A model generated the notes under the pieces. It made no database searches. It was not told where the DNA came from and worked only from the letters and a program-made list of their open reading frames with translations. From a virus, in IMG/VR virus record IMGVR_UViG_3300045999_010565, positions 1 to 35,361 of that record: a stretch of 35,361 bases of DNA. One strand, written 5' to 3'. This document shows positions 1 through 7,369 of this stretch, in pieces. Each line of letters opens with the position of its first letter. Position 1 is the stretch's first letter. Both the position numbers and the translations under genes were made by a program.

Positions 1-21
1 GAGAAGAGGAGTCGCCTGTTT

Positions 22-50
22 TTGACCAGCCCAAAAAAAGGACCTTCCTA
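22..50 (+). promoter_or_regulatory. weak promoter-like element before first gene
   Basis: TTGACC at 22-27 is followed after 17 bases by TTCCTA at 45-50, five bases before the ATG at 56. The -35 is good and the -10 is poor. An AAGGA at 38-42 lies 13 bases from the ATG, which is too far for a normal ribosome site. The early operator seen at other promoters is absent. It could start late transcription, but a promoter beyond the window edge is equally possible. Confidence 0.25.
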
Positions 51-55
51 AGAAC

Positions 56-553
56 ATGCCAGACCCCAACGCATCGCCCGAGGACCTGCTGCTCGCCGAG
101 ATGGAGGCGACCGCCGACGCGCTGCTGCGCCTGGCCGACACCGCAGAGGGCCTCGATCGCATCGCCGACGCCGTGCGGGCGCGCGCGAAGTTGGCAGACT
201 TGCTGCCGGCGTTAGCGAACGCCCGGGCCGCCGCCGAGCTGCGCCGCGCGGACCCGATCCGGCGCATCGAGATCCTGGCTGAGCGGGCGGCGCGAGACGG
301 GTCCTACGTCGCGGCGAAGGACCTCACGGCGCAGGCGACGGCGCTCCGTGCGGCGGCGGCCGACGAGGAGCGGCGCCGGGCCCTGCTCGCGACCTCCGAC
401 GAGGAGATGCTCGCGGAGGTCCTGGCGGTCGTCGAGGGCCTGCCCCTCGTGCTGCGCGAGCAGCTCGTCGCGGGCCTGGCGTCGCGCTTCCCGGTGGAGG
501 TGCGGCACGCGCTCGAGGACCTCGAGGCGGCCGGCGACGGGGGCGCCGAGTGA
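56..553 (+). CDS. putative terminase small subunit
   Basis: The 165-residue, highly charged and mostly alpha-helical protein lies directly upstream of the large terminase, and its stop overlaps the GTG start of that gene. Small terminases recognise packaging sites on concatemeric DNA and load it onto the large subunit. The helix-rich N-terminal half and the coiled-coil-like centre (roughly residues 60-125) fit that role, but I see no clear helix-turn-helix motif. The assignment rests mainly on size and position. The ATG at 56 is the first in frame; its ribosome site is weak. Alternative: an unrelated first gene of the late operon. Confidence 0.5.
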   Translation: MPDPNASPEDLLLAEMEATADALLRLADTAEGLDRIADAVRARAKLADLLPALANARAAAELRRADPIRRIEILAERAARDGSYVAAKDLTAQATALRAAAADEERRRALLATSDEEMLAEVLAVVEGLPLVLREQLVAGLASRFPVEVRHALEDLEAAGDGGAE

Positions 554-2046
554 GCCACCTGCGCCTCGTCGGCGGGTCGCCTCCCGGGGACGGCTTCGCG
601 CCACTCGTGCGCGCACTCCACCGCGTGCAGGACCGCGTCGCGACGGACCCGGCCCGATACCTGCGCTGGCTGCCGCTGCAGGACGCGTTCCTGCGCGCGC
701 GAGCCCGGGCGGCGATGGTCCGCGCGGGGAACCAGGCGCTCGGCAAAAGCACGGTCGCGCTCTACGAGCTGCGCTGTCGCTGCCTGGGCGAGCATCCGTA
801 CAAGCCCGTCAAGCCACCGCCGATCGAGGCGTGGGTGATCTGCGCCACGATCGGGCAGTCCGTCCCGATTCAGCGCAAGTTCGCCGACCTGCTGCCGGCC
901 GACTGCCTCGACCTCGAGCGCTGCGCGTACGACCCGGTGCGCGGCTTCGGCGGGCAGGTCCCGACGGCGGTGTTCCGCAACGGGTCGGTCGTCAAGTTCC
1001 GCACGACCAACCAGGACGCGATCGCGTTCGCTGGCGCGACGCTCGACGTGGTGCTGTTCGACGAGCCTCCGACCTCCGAGCGTCTGTACTCCGAGGCGCG
1101 CAAGCGGCTGATGCGCCGCGGGGGCACGCTGCTGCTCGCGATGACCCCGATCAACGCGGGCCCGCTGGGCTGGCTTCGGGAAAACGCCGAGAAGGGGCTG
1201 ATCGTCGACTTCCACTCGCGCCTGACGCCCGAGGCCGTGATCCCCGTCGGCGAGACGCGCCCGCTCCGGCTGGGGGACGGGACGATCTGCGACGCGGCGT
1301 GGATCGATCGCGTCGAGGCCGAGACGCCGTCGCACGAGGTGCCCGTCGTCGTGCACGGCGAATGGGAATTCCGCACTCAGGGCCGGGTGTTTGCGGCGTT
1401 TCGCTCCGATCGCCACCTGGCGGGCACGATGGCCCCGCGCCCGGGGCAGACCTTCCGCGCCCACCTGGGGATCGACTACGGGACGAAGGTCGGCAAGCAG
1501 TACGCGGTGCTCGTGGCCATCGAGCCCGGCGACGATCACGACCGGGTGTTCGTCGTCGACGAGTACGTCGGGTCTGGCGATACGACGATGGCCCAGGACG
1601 CGCAGGGCGTGCTCGACCTGCTGGGGCGCAATCGCATGACCTGGGGCGACCTCGACGAGGCGTGGGGCGACCGTCTGTACATTCGCGGGGCAGAGGAGAA
1701 GAGCAACCGCGACCTGATGGACGCGCTCGGGCGGATTCTGCGCGACCAGCGGCTGATCGCGCACCGTCCGATCCGCACGGTCAAGCGCGGGTCGGGTCGG
1801 GCGCAGGGGTCCGTCGACGCGGGCGTCCGCTACCTGCACCGTCTGATGCTGCAGGACGGGGCCTTCGCTGTGCACCCGCGCTGCGAGCGTCTGCTCGGCG
1901 CGATCAACCGCTGGGACTACTCCGACAGCGACGATAAGGACCCGATCGACGCGCTGCGCTACGCGCTGACCTCGGCGGTGTTCGCGAAGCGCAACGTGTC
2001 GCGGTCGCCGGGCAAGCTGCGGATCGGCGGTCCTCGTGGCGTCTGA
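550..2046 (+). CDS. terL: terminase large subunit (packaging ATPase/nuclease)
   Basis: This 498-residue protein should cut and pump concatemeric DNA into proheads through the portal. The N-terminal ATPase shows a deviant Walker A, GNQALGKST (residues 60-68), and a Walker B, LDVVLFDEPP, with D171 and E172. The C-terminal RNase H-like nuclease begins with LGIDYGTKVGK near residue 307, where the aspartate is the expected metal ligand. It ends with DPIDALRYAL near residue 461, the typical final acidic motif. Length is normal for the family. The GTG start at 550 overlaps the upstream stop, implying translational coupling. Confidence 0.93.
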   Translation: MSHLRLVGGSPPGDGFAPLVRALHRVQDRVATDPARYLRWLPLQDAFLRARARAAMVRAGNQALGKSTVALYELRCRCLGEHPYKPVKPPPIEAWVICATIGQSVPIQRKFADLLPADCLDLERCAYDPVRGFGGQVPTAVFRNGSVVKFRTTNQDAIAFAGATLDVVLFDEPPTSERLYSEARKRLMRRGGTLLLAMTPINAGPLGWLRENAEKGLIVDFHSRLTPEAVIPVGETRPLRLGDGTICDAAWIDRVEAETPSHEVPVVVHGEWEFRTQGRVFAAFRSDRHLAGTMAPRPGQTFRAHLGIDYGTKVGKQYAVLVAIEPGDDHDRVFVVDEYVGSGDTTMAQDAQGVLDLLGRNRMTWGDLDEAWGDRLYIRGAEEKSNRDLMDALGRILRDQRLIAHRPIRTVKRGSGRAQGSVDAGVRYLHRLMLQDGAFAVHPRCERLLGAINRWDYSDSDDKDPIDALRYALTSAVFAKRNVSRSPGKLRIGGPRGV

Positions 2047-2073
2047 GGCGCCGCGTGGCGCTGTCTGCCCGTC

Positions 2074-2088
2074 CGTGGTAGCGTGAGG
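2074..2088 (+). promoter_or_regulatory. late element copy 1 (possible extended -10 promoter)
   Basis: The 15-mer CGTGGTAGCGTGAGG lies in the 55-base gap between terminase and portal and recurs exactly at 4895-4909 before the capsid gene. It contains TG-G-TAGCGT (2076-2084), which matches an extended -10 box. No good -35 lies 17 bases upstream (TGGCGC). Exact conservation in the two gaps that precede major structural genes argues for function. A shared RNA-processing site is an alternative. Confidence 0.45.
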
Positions 2089-2101
2089 CGGGGGATTGCC
2101 C

Positions 2102-3874
2102 GTGCCCGACTACACCCCGCAGACCGTCGCGACTCGTGAGGCGGAGCTCAACGCACCGCCGCTTCACACGGAGTGGCACGAGGCGGCCCGGCAGCGGCAC
2201 ACGCGCGACCGCCTGGCCGTGCTGTCGGGCGTGTGGAAGTCGATCCTCGTGGATCGCATCCTGGCGACCGTCGGCGCCGATCGGTTCTCGGCGATGCCCG
2301 ACCCGAGCCTCGCGACCAACCCGTTTAGCGCGATCTGCCGCCAGCTCGCCTGCCTGTACGACCAGGGCCCGCCCAGCGTCACGAATCCGACGGCCGAGGC
2401 GCGCGGCTTCGACGTCGCCGGCCTGACGCGGACGATCACGCGCGCGGGGTACTGGGCTCGGATGCAAGCGCAGCAGCGCCTCGTGCTCGGCCTGCGCGAG
2501 GTCCTCGTGCACGTCGCGATCGACGAGGGCCGCCCGCTCTTCCTGTTTGCGACGCCCGACCAGGTCGTCGCACGGGCGCGACCCGAGCGGCCGGATCAGC
2601 CGGTGCGGATCGAGTGGCTTCGCAGGGCGCGCGTGGACGTCGCGGGGGCGGTGGCTGGCACGCCGGCGGTGCCCGAGCTGCGCCGCGAGCAGTGGACGCT
2701 TTGGGTGTGGGACGTCGCCGACCCCGAGGCTCCGTACCATCGCGTCTATGCGCTCGGGCAGGGCCAGTGGCGCTCGAGCGGGATGGGCGCGGCGGCGGAG
2801 GTGTCCGGGATCGACGTCACCGAGCAGCTGCTCGGCGGGCGTTACGACGGCGACGCGTACCCGTTCCGCCGCCGGCCGACGCTTCGCGAGGAGCGGCGCG
2901 CGGCCGAGCTCGGCGTGCCGGCGGTGGGCGTGCCGATTCTGCCCTGGGTCGTCTACCATGCCGCCCCGAACGGCGCGGCGATCTTCTCGGCGTACGACGA
3001 GATCGAGCTCTTCGATGGCACGCTCGACGTCGCCGCGAAGCAGGGGTTCGTCGATCACGCGTTCCTCGATGCGTCCTGGCCGCAGCGCTACGTGATCGGC
3101 GCCGTGCCGGTGGGCGGCTCCGTCCACCCCGACGACGCGGGGCACGTCGCGCACGTCCCGACGGATCCGGCCTCCGTGCTGATCCTGCAAAAGCTGCAGG
3201 ACTACGACGGGCAGCCGATGATCGGGCAGTACCAGGCGGGCGCGGACCCGGCGGCGCTGCAGGGCGTCGTGAGCGGCCAGATCGAGGCCCTCGCGACGAA
3301 CGCGGGCGTCGCGCCGTCTGACGTGCAGCGCCTCGGAGGCACGGCCCGATCCGGCGTCGCGATCGCGCTGTCGCAGGGCGGAAAGCGGGACATGCAGCGC
3401 CGGTATGCACCGGTTTTTCGCGACGCCGACGAGCGCCTCGTCGCGCTCGTGGCGACGCTTTGGAATAGGTGGTCGGAGAGTCCCGAGGGCCTGGCCGTCT
3501 TCGGCGAGGAGGCGCCGCCCGCGTACCCGGAATCTGGGTACGAGGTGCACTATCAGTCGCTGCCCCTCTCCCCGGCAGAGCGTGAGGCCCGGCGTAAGGA
3601 CGTCCTCGAGCGCCTGGCCGCGGGGCTCGTGTCGCGCGTCGACGCGTACGCCGAGCTGCACGACGTCAGCCGGGAGGAGGCGGCCGTGCGCCTGGCCGCG
3701 ATGGACGGGCCGGACGGAGACGACGACGACGACGACGCCGACGACCTGCGCGAGGAGCTCGTCGCGGCTTTGGCCGCGCTCGAGGGCGCGCTCGGGGTCG
3801 ACGGCCTGCCCCGGGCGGCGCGCGAGGCGCTCGAGGACGCGCGCGACCAGGCCCGGGCCGCGGTGGAGGGGTAG
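2102..3874 (+). CDS. portal protein
   Basis: Portals form the dodecameric channel at one capsid vertex and dock the terminase. The protein is about 590 residues, lies directly after terL and before the scaffold and capsid genes, and has the long mixed alpha/beta make-up of siphovirus portals. The C-terminal third is helical and contains a run of consecutive aspartates encoded by GAC repeats (around 3716-3745). I chose GTG 2102 because the purine-rich GAGGCGGGGG is well spaced for it. A TTG two codons earlier (2096) would abut that site. The portal call rests on position, length and composition rather than a diagnostic motif. Confidence 0.75.
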   Translation: MPDYTPQTVATREAELNAPPLHTEWHEAARQRHTRDRLAVLSGVWKSILVDRILATVGADRFSAMPDPSLATNPFSAICRQLACLYDQGPPSVTNPTAEARGFDVAGLTRTITRAGYWARMQAQQRLVLGLREVLVHVAIDEGRPLFLFATPDQVVARARPERPDQPVRIEWLRRARVDVAGAVAGTPAVPELRREQWTLWVWDVADPEAPYHRVYALGQGQWRSSGMGAAAEVSGIDVTEQLLGGRYDGDAYPFRRRPTLREERRAAELGVPAVGVPILPWVVYHAAPNGAAIFSAYDEIELFDGTLDVAAKQGFVDHAFLDASWPQRYVIGAVPVGGSVHPDDAGHVAHVPTDPASVLILQKLQDYDGQPMIGQYQAGADPAALQGVVSGQIEALATNAGVAPSDVQRLGGTARSGVAIALSQGGKRDMQRRYAPVFRDADERLVALVATLWNRWSESPEGLAVFGEEAPPAYPESGYEVHYQSLPLSPAEREARRKDVLERLAAGLVSRVDAYAELHDVSREEAAVRLAAMDGPDGDDDDDDADDLREELVAALAALEGALGVDGLPRAAREALEDARDQARAAVEG

Positions 3875-4273
3875 GTGCCGCGCGTGCCTCCTGGGCCCGT
3901 CGCCGACGACTACGTCGTGCACCCGCCGGTGGCTGTGGCGCAGGCGGCGCAGCGGGGCCTCGACGTGCGGGCCGCGGCCACGCCGTCACGCCGCGGCGGG
4001 ACTGCGGTCGGCCTGGCGCGGGCGCGCCAGCTCGCCGGGCGTGAGCCCGTGTCGATCGCGACGGTCAAGCGCATGCTGAGGTACTTCTCGCGGCACCTGG
4101 TCGACCGCGAGGGCGCGACCTGGGCCGAGCGCGGCCCAGGCTGGCAGGCGTGGCAGCTGTGGGGCGGGAATCCGGGCGTGGCCTGGGCGTTCGCCGTCCT
4201 GCGGCGCGCCGATCCGGCGTGGTACGCGCGCCTCAAGGCCACCGACGCCGGGCGCCGCCTGGCCCGACTTTGA
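3875..4273 (+). CDS. XkdF-like / KRM-YF-RH...WGG domain protein
   Basis: The 132-residue protein starts with GTG immediately after the portal stop. Residues about 45-110 carry a recurrent phage pattern: an ARARQLAGREPVS stretch, then TVKRMLRYFSRHLVD, then WQAWQLWGGNPGVAWA. I recall this pattern from phage proteins near the capsid genes, sometimes fused to XkdF-like prohead proteases. No protease active site is evident here. The place between portal and scaffold fits a head-assembly role. The exact function is unknown. Confidence 0.5.
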   Translation: MPRVPPGPVADDYVVHPPVAVAQAAQRGLDVRAAATPSRRGGTAVGLARARQLAGREPVSIATVKRMLRYFSRHLVDREGATWAERGPGWQAWQLWGGNPGVAWAFAVLRRADPAWYARLKATDAGRRLARL

Positions 4274-4275
4274 CC

Positions 4276-4297
4276 CACACACACGGAGGACCCCGTG
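4276..4297 (+). repeat. repeated translation-initiation cassette, copy 1
   Basis: A 22-base string ending in CACGGAGGACCCCGTG spans the ribosome site and GTG start of the scaffold gene. The same 22 bases occur at 6000-6021. The last 16 bases recur at 9151-9166. All three copies end in the GTG start codon of a structural gene. Confidence 0.7.
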
Positions 4298-4879
4298 AGC
4301 GACACCCAGCCCGAGACTACGCCCCCGGCGCCTGCGCCGACTCCTACCCCTGCGGCCCCGCCTGCCCCGGCGCCTGCGCCGACTCCTGCGCCCGCTGCGG
4401 GTCCGCCTGAGTCCATCCCGTACGCGCGCTTCTCCGAGGAGGTCGCGCGCCGCAAGGCGACGGAGACGCGCGTCACGGAGCTGTCGGAGCGCCTGGCCGC
4501 GGTGGAGGCGGCGGCCGAGTCGGCGCGGATCGAGGCGGCCGCAGCGCGTGCGGGCGTGACGGACCCCGAGGCCGTCGAGATCGCGCGCGAGCGCTACGGC
4601 CGCGCCCCGGCCGAGGGCCGGCCCGACTTCGGGGCGTGGCTCAGCGCGCAGCGCGAGGCGGGCGCGAAGTGGCTGTCGGGGTACGTCGCGCCCGTGGCGG
4701 CGCCAGGCGCGCCCCCTGCGGCGCCTCCGGGCCCGTCTCTGCCCCCGGCCCGGCCCGGCGGCGTGTCGGCGCCGGCCCCGCAGACGGGGCAGCTCAGCCT
4801 CGGGCAGCTGGCCCAGCTCGCGATGACGGACCCGGCGGCGTACCGCGCCGCGAAGGCGGCCCAGCGCGGCCGTAGTTGA
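4295..4879 (+). CDS. putative capsid scaffold protein
   Basis: This 194-residue protein sits directly before the major capsid gene, the usual scaffold position. Residues 1-40 are a Pro/Ala/Thr linker. Residues about 45-90 form a charged coiled-coil-like helix with heptad leucines and alanines. A second Pro-rich stretch (about 130-165) precedes a short C-terminal helix ending in basic residues, which commonly contacts coat protein. Low complexity and acidic/helical character are typical of scaffolds that direct procapsid assembly and then leave. The GTG start at 4295 follows GGAGGA. Confidence 0.7.
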   Translation: MSDTQPETTPPAPAPTPTPAAPPAPAPAPTPAPAAGPPESIPYARFSEEVARRKATETRVTELSERLAAVEAAAESARIEAAAARAGVTDPEAVEIARERYGRAPAEGRPDFGAWLSAQREAGAKWLSGYVAPVAAPGAPPAAPPGPSLPPARPGGVSAPAPQTGQLSLGQLAQLAMTDPAAYRAAKAAQRGRS

Positions 4880-4909
4880 CGGGGCGCGCGGGAGCGTGGT
4901 AGCGTGAGG
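4876..4909 (+). promoter_or_regulatory. late promoter before major capsid gene, with 15-base element copy 2
   Basis: TTGACG (4876-4881) overlaps the scaffold stop codon. An 18-base spacer leads to TAGCGT (4900-4905), preceded by TGG as in an extended -10. The surrounding CGTGGTAGCGTGAGG (4895-4909) is identical to 2074-2088. Transcription would begin near 4912 and give a leader of about 110 bases for the capsid mRNA. No GTGYA-N5-TRCAC operator is present, unlike at early promoters. Confidence 0.55.
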
Positions 4910-4914
4910 GCAAC

Positions 4915-5013
4915 GCCGGGCCCTGCCCGGCCGGCCCCCCTCGCCTCCGCGGGCGTAAAATGCGTCTCGGGCCGCGTTGACGCTCCAACGCTTGCCCGGC
5001 GCGTCTGCCGGGC
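4915..5013 (+). promoter_or_regulatory. capsid leader with two interchangeable hairpins
   Basis: Hairpin 1 (4915-4931) pairs GCCGGGC with GCCCGGC over a three-base loop. Hairpin 2 (4994-5013) pairs GCCCGGC with GCCGGGC over GCGTCT and ends at the base before the GGAGGT ribosome site. The four arms are the same two 7-mers, so arm 1 can also pair with arm 3, and arm 2 with arm 4. This allows alternative folds. The structure may stabilise the abundant capsid mRNA or control access to the ribosome site. Confidence 0.4.
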
Positions 5014-5024
5014 GGAGGTGCCGC

Positions 5025-5939
5025 ATGGCTGGTGAGATTCTCTACTCTGGTACTGGTGACCTCGTCGTCGCCGCTGTCATTCACGCCGAGATCCTGGCGC
5101 TCGTCGCCGATCGCGGCTCGATCGTCGGCCTGCCTCAGGTCCTCGACGTTTCCGGCCGCTTCGTGCCGGGCTCCACCGTGCAGAAGATCGGCCAGGCCGG
5201 CCTCTTCGGGTACGACAAGTTCGCCGCGGTGAACGAGAACACCGACGTCGGCAACACCGACATCACTCACAGCAGCGTCTCGATCACGCTGGCCCGCCAG
5301 TCGATCCAGCGCTCGCTCTCGGGCCTGCTCGGCTCCGTCAACAGCGTCGGCCTCGACACCGAGCTCCTCGCGCAGTCGATGGTCGGTGAGGCCCAGAAGC
5401 GCGTCATGGAGATGCTCGCCACCAGCGCGAGCGGCTTCACCGACACCGTCGGCAGCTCCGGCGTGGACATGACCCTCGACGACTTCGTCGACGCGCTGAA
5501 CGCGCTCGAGCTCAAGGTCGCGCCGGGCCCCTTCCTCGCTCTGCTCCACCCGGTGCAGTACAACGACCTCCGCACGTCGCTCCTGGGCGCGGGCGGCACG
5601 ACCGCGTTCACCCCGGCCACCGCCGAGATGATCGCGATCAAGGGCCCCGGCTTCAAGGGCATGCTGTACGGCGTCGACGTCTTCACGTCCGACCAGGTCC
5701 CCACCGCGGACGCGGGTGCCAACCGCGCCGGCGCGCTGATGGGCGCGGGCGCTCTGGCGATGGCCATCCGCTCCGAGCCGATCGTGATCCCGGGCGCGAC
5801 GCAGCAGCTCTTCAGCCCGATCGTCGTCGCGTACGAGTACAACCAGGGCTTCGACCAGCACGTCGTGACCGGCCGCATGTACGCCGGCACCGCGCTCGTC
5901 GAGCAGGCCCGCGGCGTCCTGATCAAGACCGACGCCTGA
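5025..5939 (+). CDS. major capsid protein (HK97-fold candidate)
   Basis: The 304-residue protein follows the scaffold, has its own leader and has the best ribosome site in the operon (GGAGGT, 6 bases before ATG 5025). An upstream in-frame TTG at 4977 lies inside the leader hairpins and is rejected. The sequence is rich in beta and small residues. N-terminal residues 1-60 include a hydrophobic helix (VVAAVIHAEILALVA), and the C-terminal half has alternating strands with PGATQQLFSPIVVAYEYNQGF and GRMYAGTALVEQ. The length and order suit a single-domain HK97-fold coat protein without an N-terminal protease domain. Confidence 0.8.
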   Translation: MAGEILYSGTGDLVVAAVIHAEILALVADRGSIVGLPQVLDVSGRFVPGSTVQKIGQAGLFGYDKFAAVNENTDVGNTDITHSSVSITLARQSIQRSLSGLLGSVNSVGLDTELLAQSMVGEAQKRVMEMLATSASGFTDTVGSSGVDMTLDDFVDALNALELKVAPGPFLALLHPVQYNDLRTSLLGAGGTTAFTPATAEMIAIKGPGFKGMLYGVDVFTSDQVPTADAGANRAGALMGAGALAMAIRSEPIVIPGATQQLFSPIVVAYEYNQGFDQHVVTGRMYAGTALVEQARGVLIKTDA

Positions 5940-5948
5940 TTCGACCAG

Positions 5949-5983
5949 CCACCCGCCGGGGGCGCCGCGGCCCCGGCGGGTGG
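5949..5983 (+). terminator. strong hairpin after capsid gene, no U-run
   Basis: CCACCCGCCGGGG (5949-5961) pairs perfectly over 13 bp with CCCCGGCGGGTGG (5971-5983) across a 9-base loop, starting ten bases after the capsid stop. No T-tract follows, so this is not a classical intrinsic terminator. It may be a U-less terminator, an attenuator lowering downstream expression, or a 3' stabiliser of the capsid mRNA. Confidence 0.5.
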
Positions 5984-5999
5984 ATCTCACCGCGGCGAA

Positions 6000-6021
6000 C
6001 ACACACACGGAGGACCCCGTG
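6000..6021 (+). repeat. repeated translation-initiation cassette, copy 2
   Basis: Identical over 22 bases to 4276-4297. It contains GGAGGA and ends in the GTG start of the next gene, which fixes that gene's start at 6019. Confidence 0.7.
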
Positions 6022-6726
6022 CCCTTTCAGCCCCCCACCGCCGCACCCGCAGCCGGCGCGATCCGCGGACAGCCCTACGGGCTCAGCTCCGCGAGCGCGA
6101 CGGTAGACCTCCCGGCCTCGCCGGTCTTCGACCTGCTCTGGCACCCGCAGCAGCACGAGGTCGACGTCTCGACGGGTACGCCGGTGCTCGTGCCGCGGCT
6201 CCGCGAGCTGCGCGCCGATCCGGGCGTGTGCGGCGTCGACGCCCGCGGCGCGATGGCCCTCGCACTGGCGGACGCGGACGCGCACGGGTGGCGGCGCCTC
6301 GACCCGATCCTGTCCTGCCCCGCCGAGTACACGCCCGACGGCGACCCGGGGTACGTCCGCGTCTACCGCGTGCCGCGCGGCGTGGCGCACCTCGTGTCCT
6401 TTGCGACACTCGTGCAGTCCCCTGTCGGAGTGCGGCTGCGCCGCGACGACGCGCGGTGGGTCCGCTGGCTGCGCTATCTGTACGAGTCCGGGCAGGTGTG
6501 GGAGCCTGACGCCGCGTACAAGGCCGAGCTGCTGGCGCAGCTGCGCCAGCGCCACGAGGGGCGCCTGGCGAAGACCTCCGACGAGACGCGCCGCAAGGCA
6601 ATCTCGGAGGGCGCCGCGGCGTCCATCGCCGCGGCCGAGGCGGCGTTCGCCGACGCCCCGGCGCCGGCCCCCGCTTCGCGCTCGCGGCGTGCACAGGCGC
6701 CGGTGCTCGGGGGCGACAATGAGTGA
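6019..6726 (+). CDS. hypothetical protein after major capsid gene
   Basis: The 235-residue protein has a Pro/Ala-rich start, a mixed core (about 20-150) and a helical, alanine-rich C-terminus ending in a basic segment (RSRRAQ). I do not recognise a family. In comparable phages this position holds head-associated or neck proteins. The GTG at 6019 is chosen because of the GGAGGA cassette; an in-frame GTG at 5980 lies at the foot of the preceding hairpin and lacks a ribosome site. The C-terminus overlaps the next start by eight bases. Confidence 0.6.
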   Translation: MPFQPPTAAPAAGAIRGQPYGLSSASATVDLPASPVFDLLWHPQQHEVDVSTGTPVLVPRLRELRADPGVCGVDARGAMALALADADAHGWRRLDPILSCPAEYTPDGDPGYVRVYRVPRGVAHLVSFATLVQSPVGVRLRRDDARWVRWLRYLYESGQVWEPDAAYKAELLAQLRQRHEGRLAKTSDETRRKAISEGAAASIAAAEAAFADAPAPAPASRSRRAQAPVLGGDNE

Positions 6727-6862
6727 GACGCCCGGGCAGCGCGAGGCGATCGGCCGGGTGACGGAGCGGCTCGTGCAGGGCGGCATGCGCCCCGACGAGG
6801 CTGCGCGCCGGGCACGCGAGGCGGCGATCAAGGCCGACCGCGAGCGCGACAAGAAGCGATAA
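6719..6862 (+). CDS. small hypothetical protein (47 aa)
   Basis: A 47-residue, strongly charged helical protein begins at ATG 6719 behind a GGGGG ribosome site and overlaps the upstream gene by eight bases. The C-terminus is lysine/arginine/aspartate-rich (ADRERDKKR). The coupled start and the in-operon position support a real gene. Function is unknown; size and place allow a head-assembly accessory role. Confidence 0.5.
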   Translation: MSETPGQREAIGRVTERLVQGGMRPDEAARRAREAAIKADRERDKKR

Positions 6863-6864
6863 CC

Positions 6865-6882
6865 GCCGCGCAAGCGGCTTTT
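6865..6882 (+). terminator. short GCAA-loop hairpin followed by TTTT
   Basis: GCCGC (6865-6869) pairs with GCGGC (6874-6878) across a GCAA tetraloop, followed directly by TTTT (6879-6882). A second CCCC/GGGG hairpin follows at about 6884-6895. The stem is only 5 bp, so termination would be partial at best. Confidence 0.4.
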
Positions 6883-6910
6883 GCCCCTGCGGGGGCCGTA
6901 GGGGTAGAAC

Positions 6911-7360
6911 ATGACGATCGGACCGGAACGGCTTGCAGCATCGGCGGGTATCGCTGTCCGCAAGCTCAGCGTGTGGCTCAGCGGCAAGGAGTCGACGATC
7001 GCGACCTCGCCGACGATCTCTGCCTCGACGGCCGCGGCCTCGGCCACGGAGCCTGACGGTTCGCTGCACCTCCGCACGAACGGCGACCTCAGCCAGCGGA
7101 TCAGCGGCACCTGGCGCGCGGTCCTGACCGGCGGCCGCGCCTCGCGGGTCGTCGCGCCGTTCAAGAGCACCGTTCAGACCGGCAACGGCTCCGCGCAGAG
7201 CGTGGCTCACGGGCTCGGCGTCGTGCCGTCTCTCGTGCTGATCGTCGGCTACGAGCTGACCGGCGGCGCCTACGTCGTGACCGAGGGCGTTCACACGACG
7301 ACCAACGTCGTCGTCACCGTGACCACCGGCGAAAAGTACGTCGTCATCGCCTACGCCTGA
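6911..7360 (+). CDS. putative head decoration / fibre protein
   Basis: The 149-residue protein starts at ATG 6911 after AGGGG. The second half (about residues 80-149) is almost pure beta structure. It has a pattern often seen at the ends of phage fibre and decoration proteins: a QTGNGSAQSVAHGLGVVP stretch, then VVVTVTTGEKYVVIAYA. The first 50 residues are Ala/Ser/Thr-rich. Its place between capsid and neck genes favours an exposed head protein over a tail fibre. Confidence 0.45.
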   Translation: MTIGPERLAASAGIAVRKLSVWLSGKESTIATSPTISASTAAASATEPDGSLHLRTNGDLSQRISGTWRAVLTGGRASRVVAPFKSTVQTGNGSAQSVAHGLGVVPSLVLIVGYELTGGAYVVTEGVHTTTNVVVTVTTGEKYVVIAYA

Positions 7361-7369
7361 GGAGTCTCC

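Noticed and set aside
304-1875. A 523-codon minus-strand frame opposite the large terminase
   Set aside because: It is a composition shadow of terL with no motifs and no promoter.
3716-3745. GAC repeat as a functional DNA repeat
   Set aside because: It encodes an aspartate run in the portal tail; simple low-complexity coding sequence explains it.
4977-5024. N-terminal extension of the capsid protein from TTG 4977
   Set aside because: It would translate through the leader hairpin and ignore the ideal GGAGGT site before ATG 5025.
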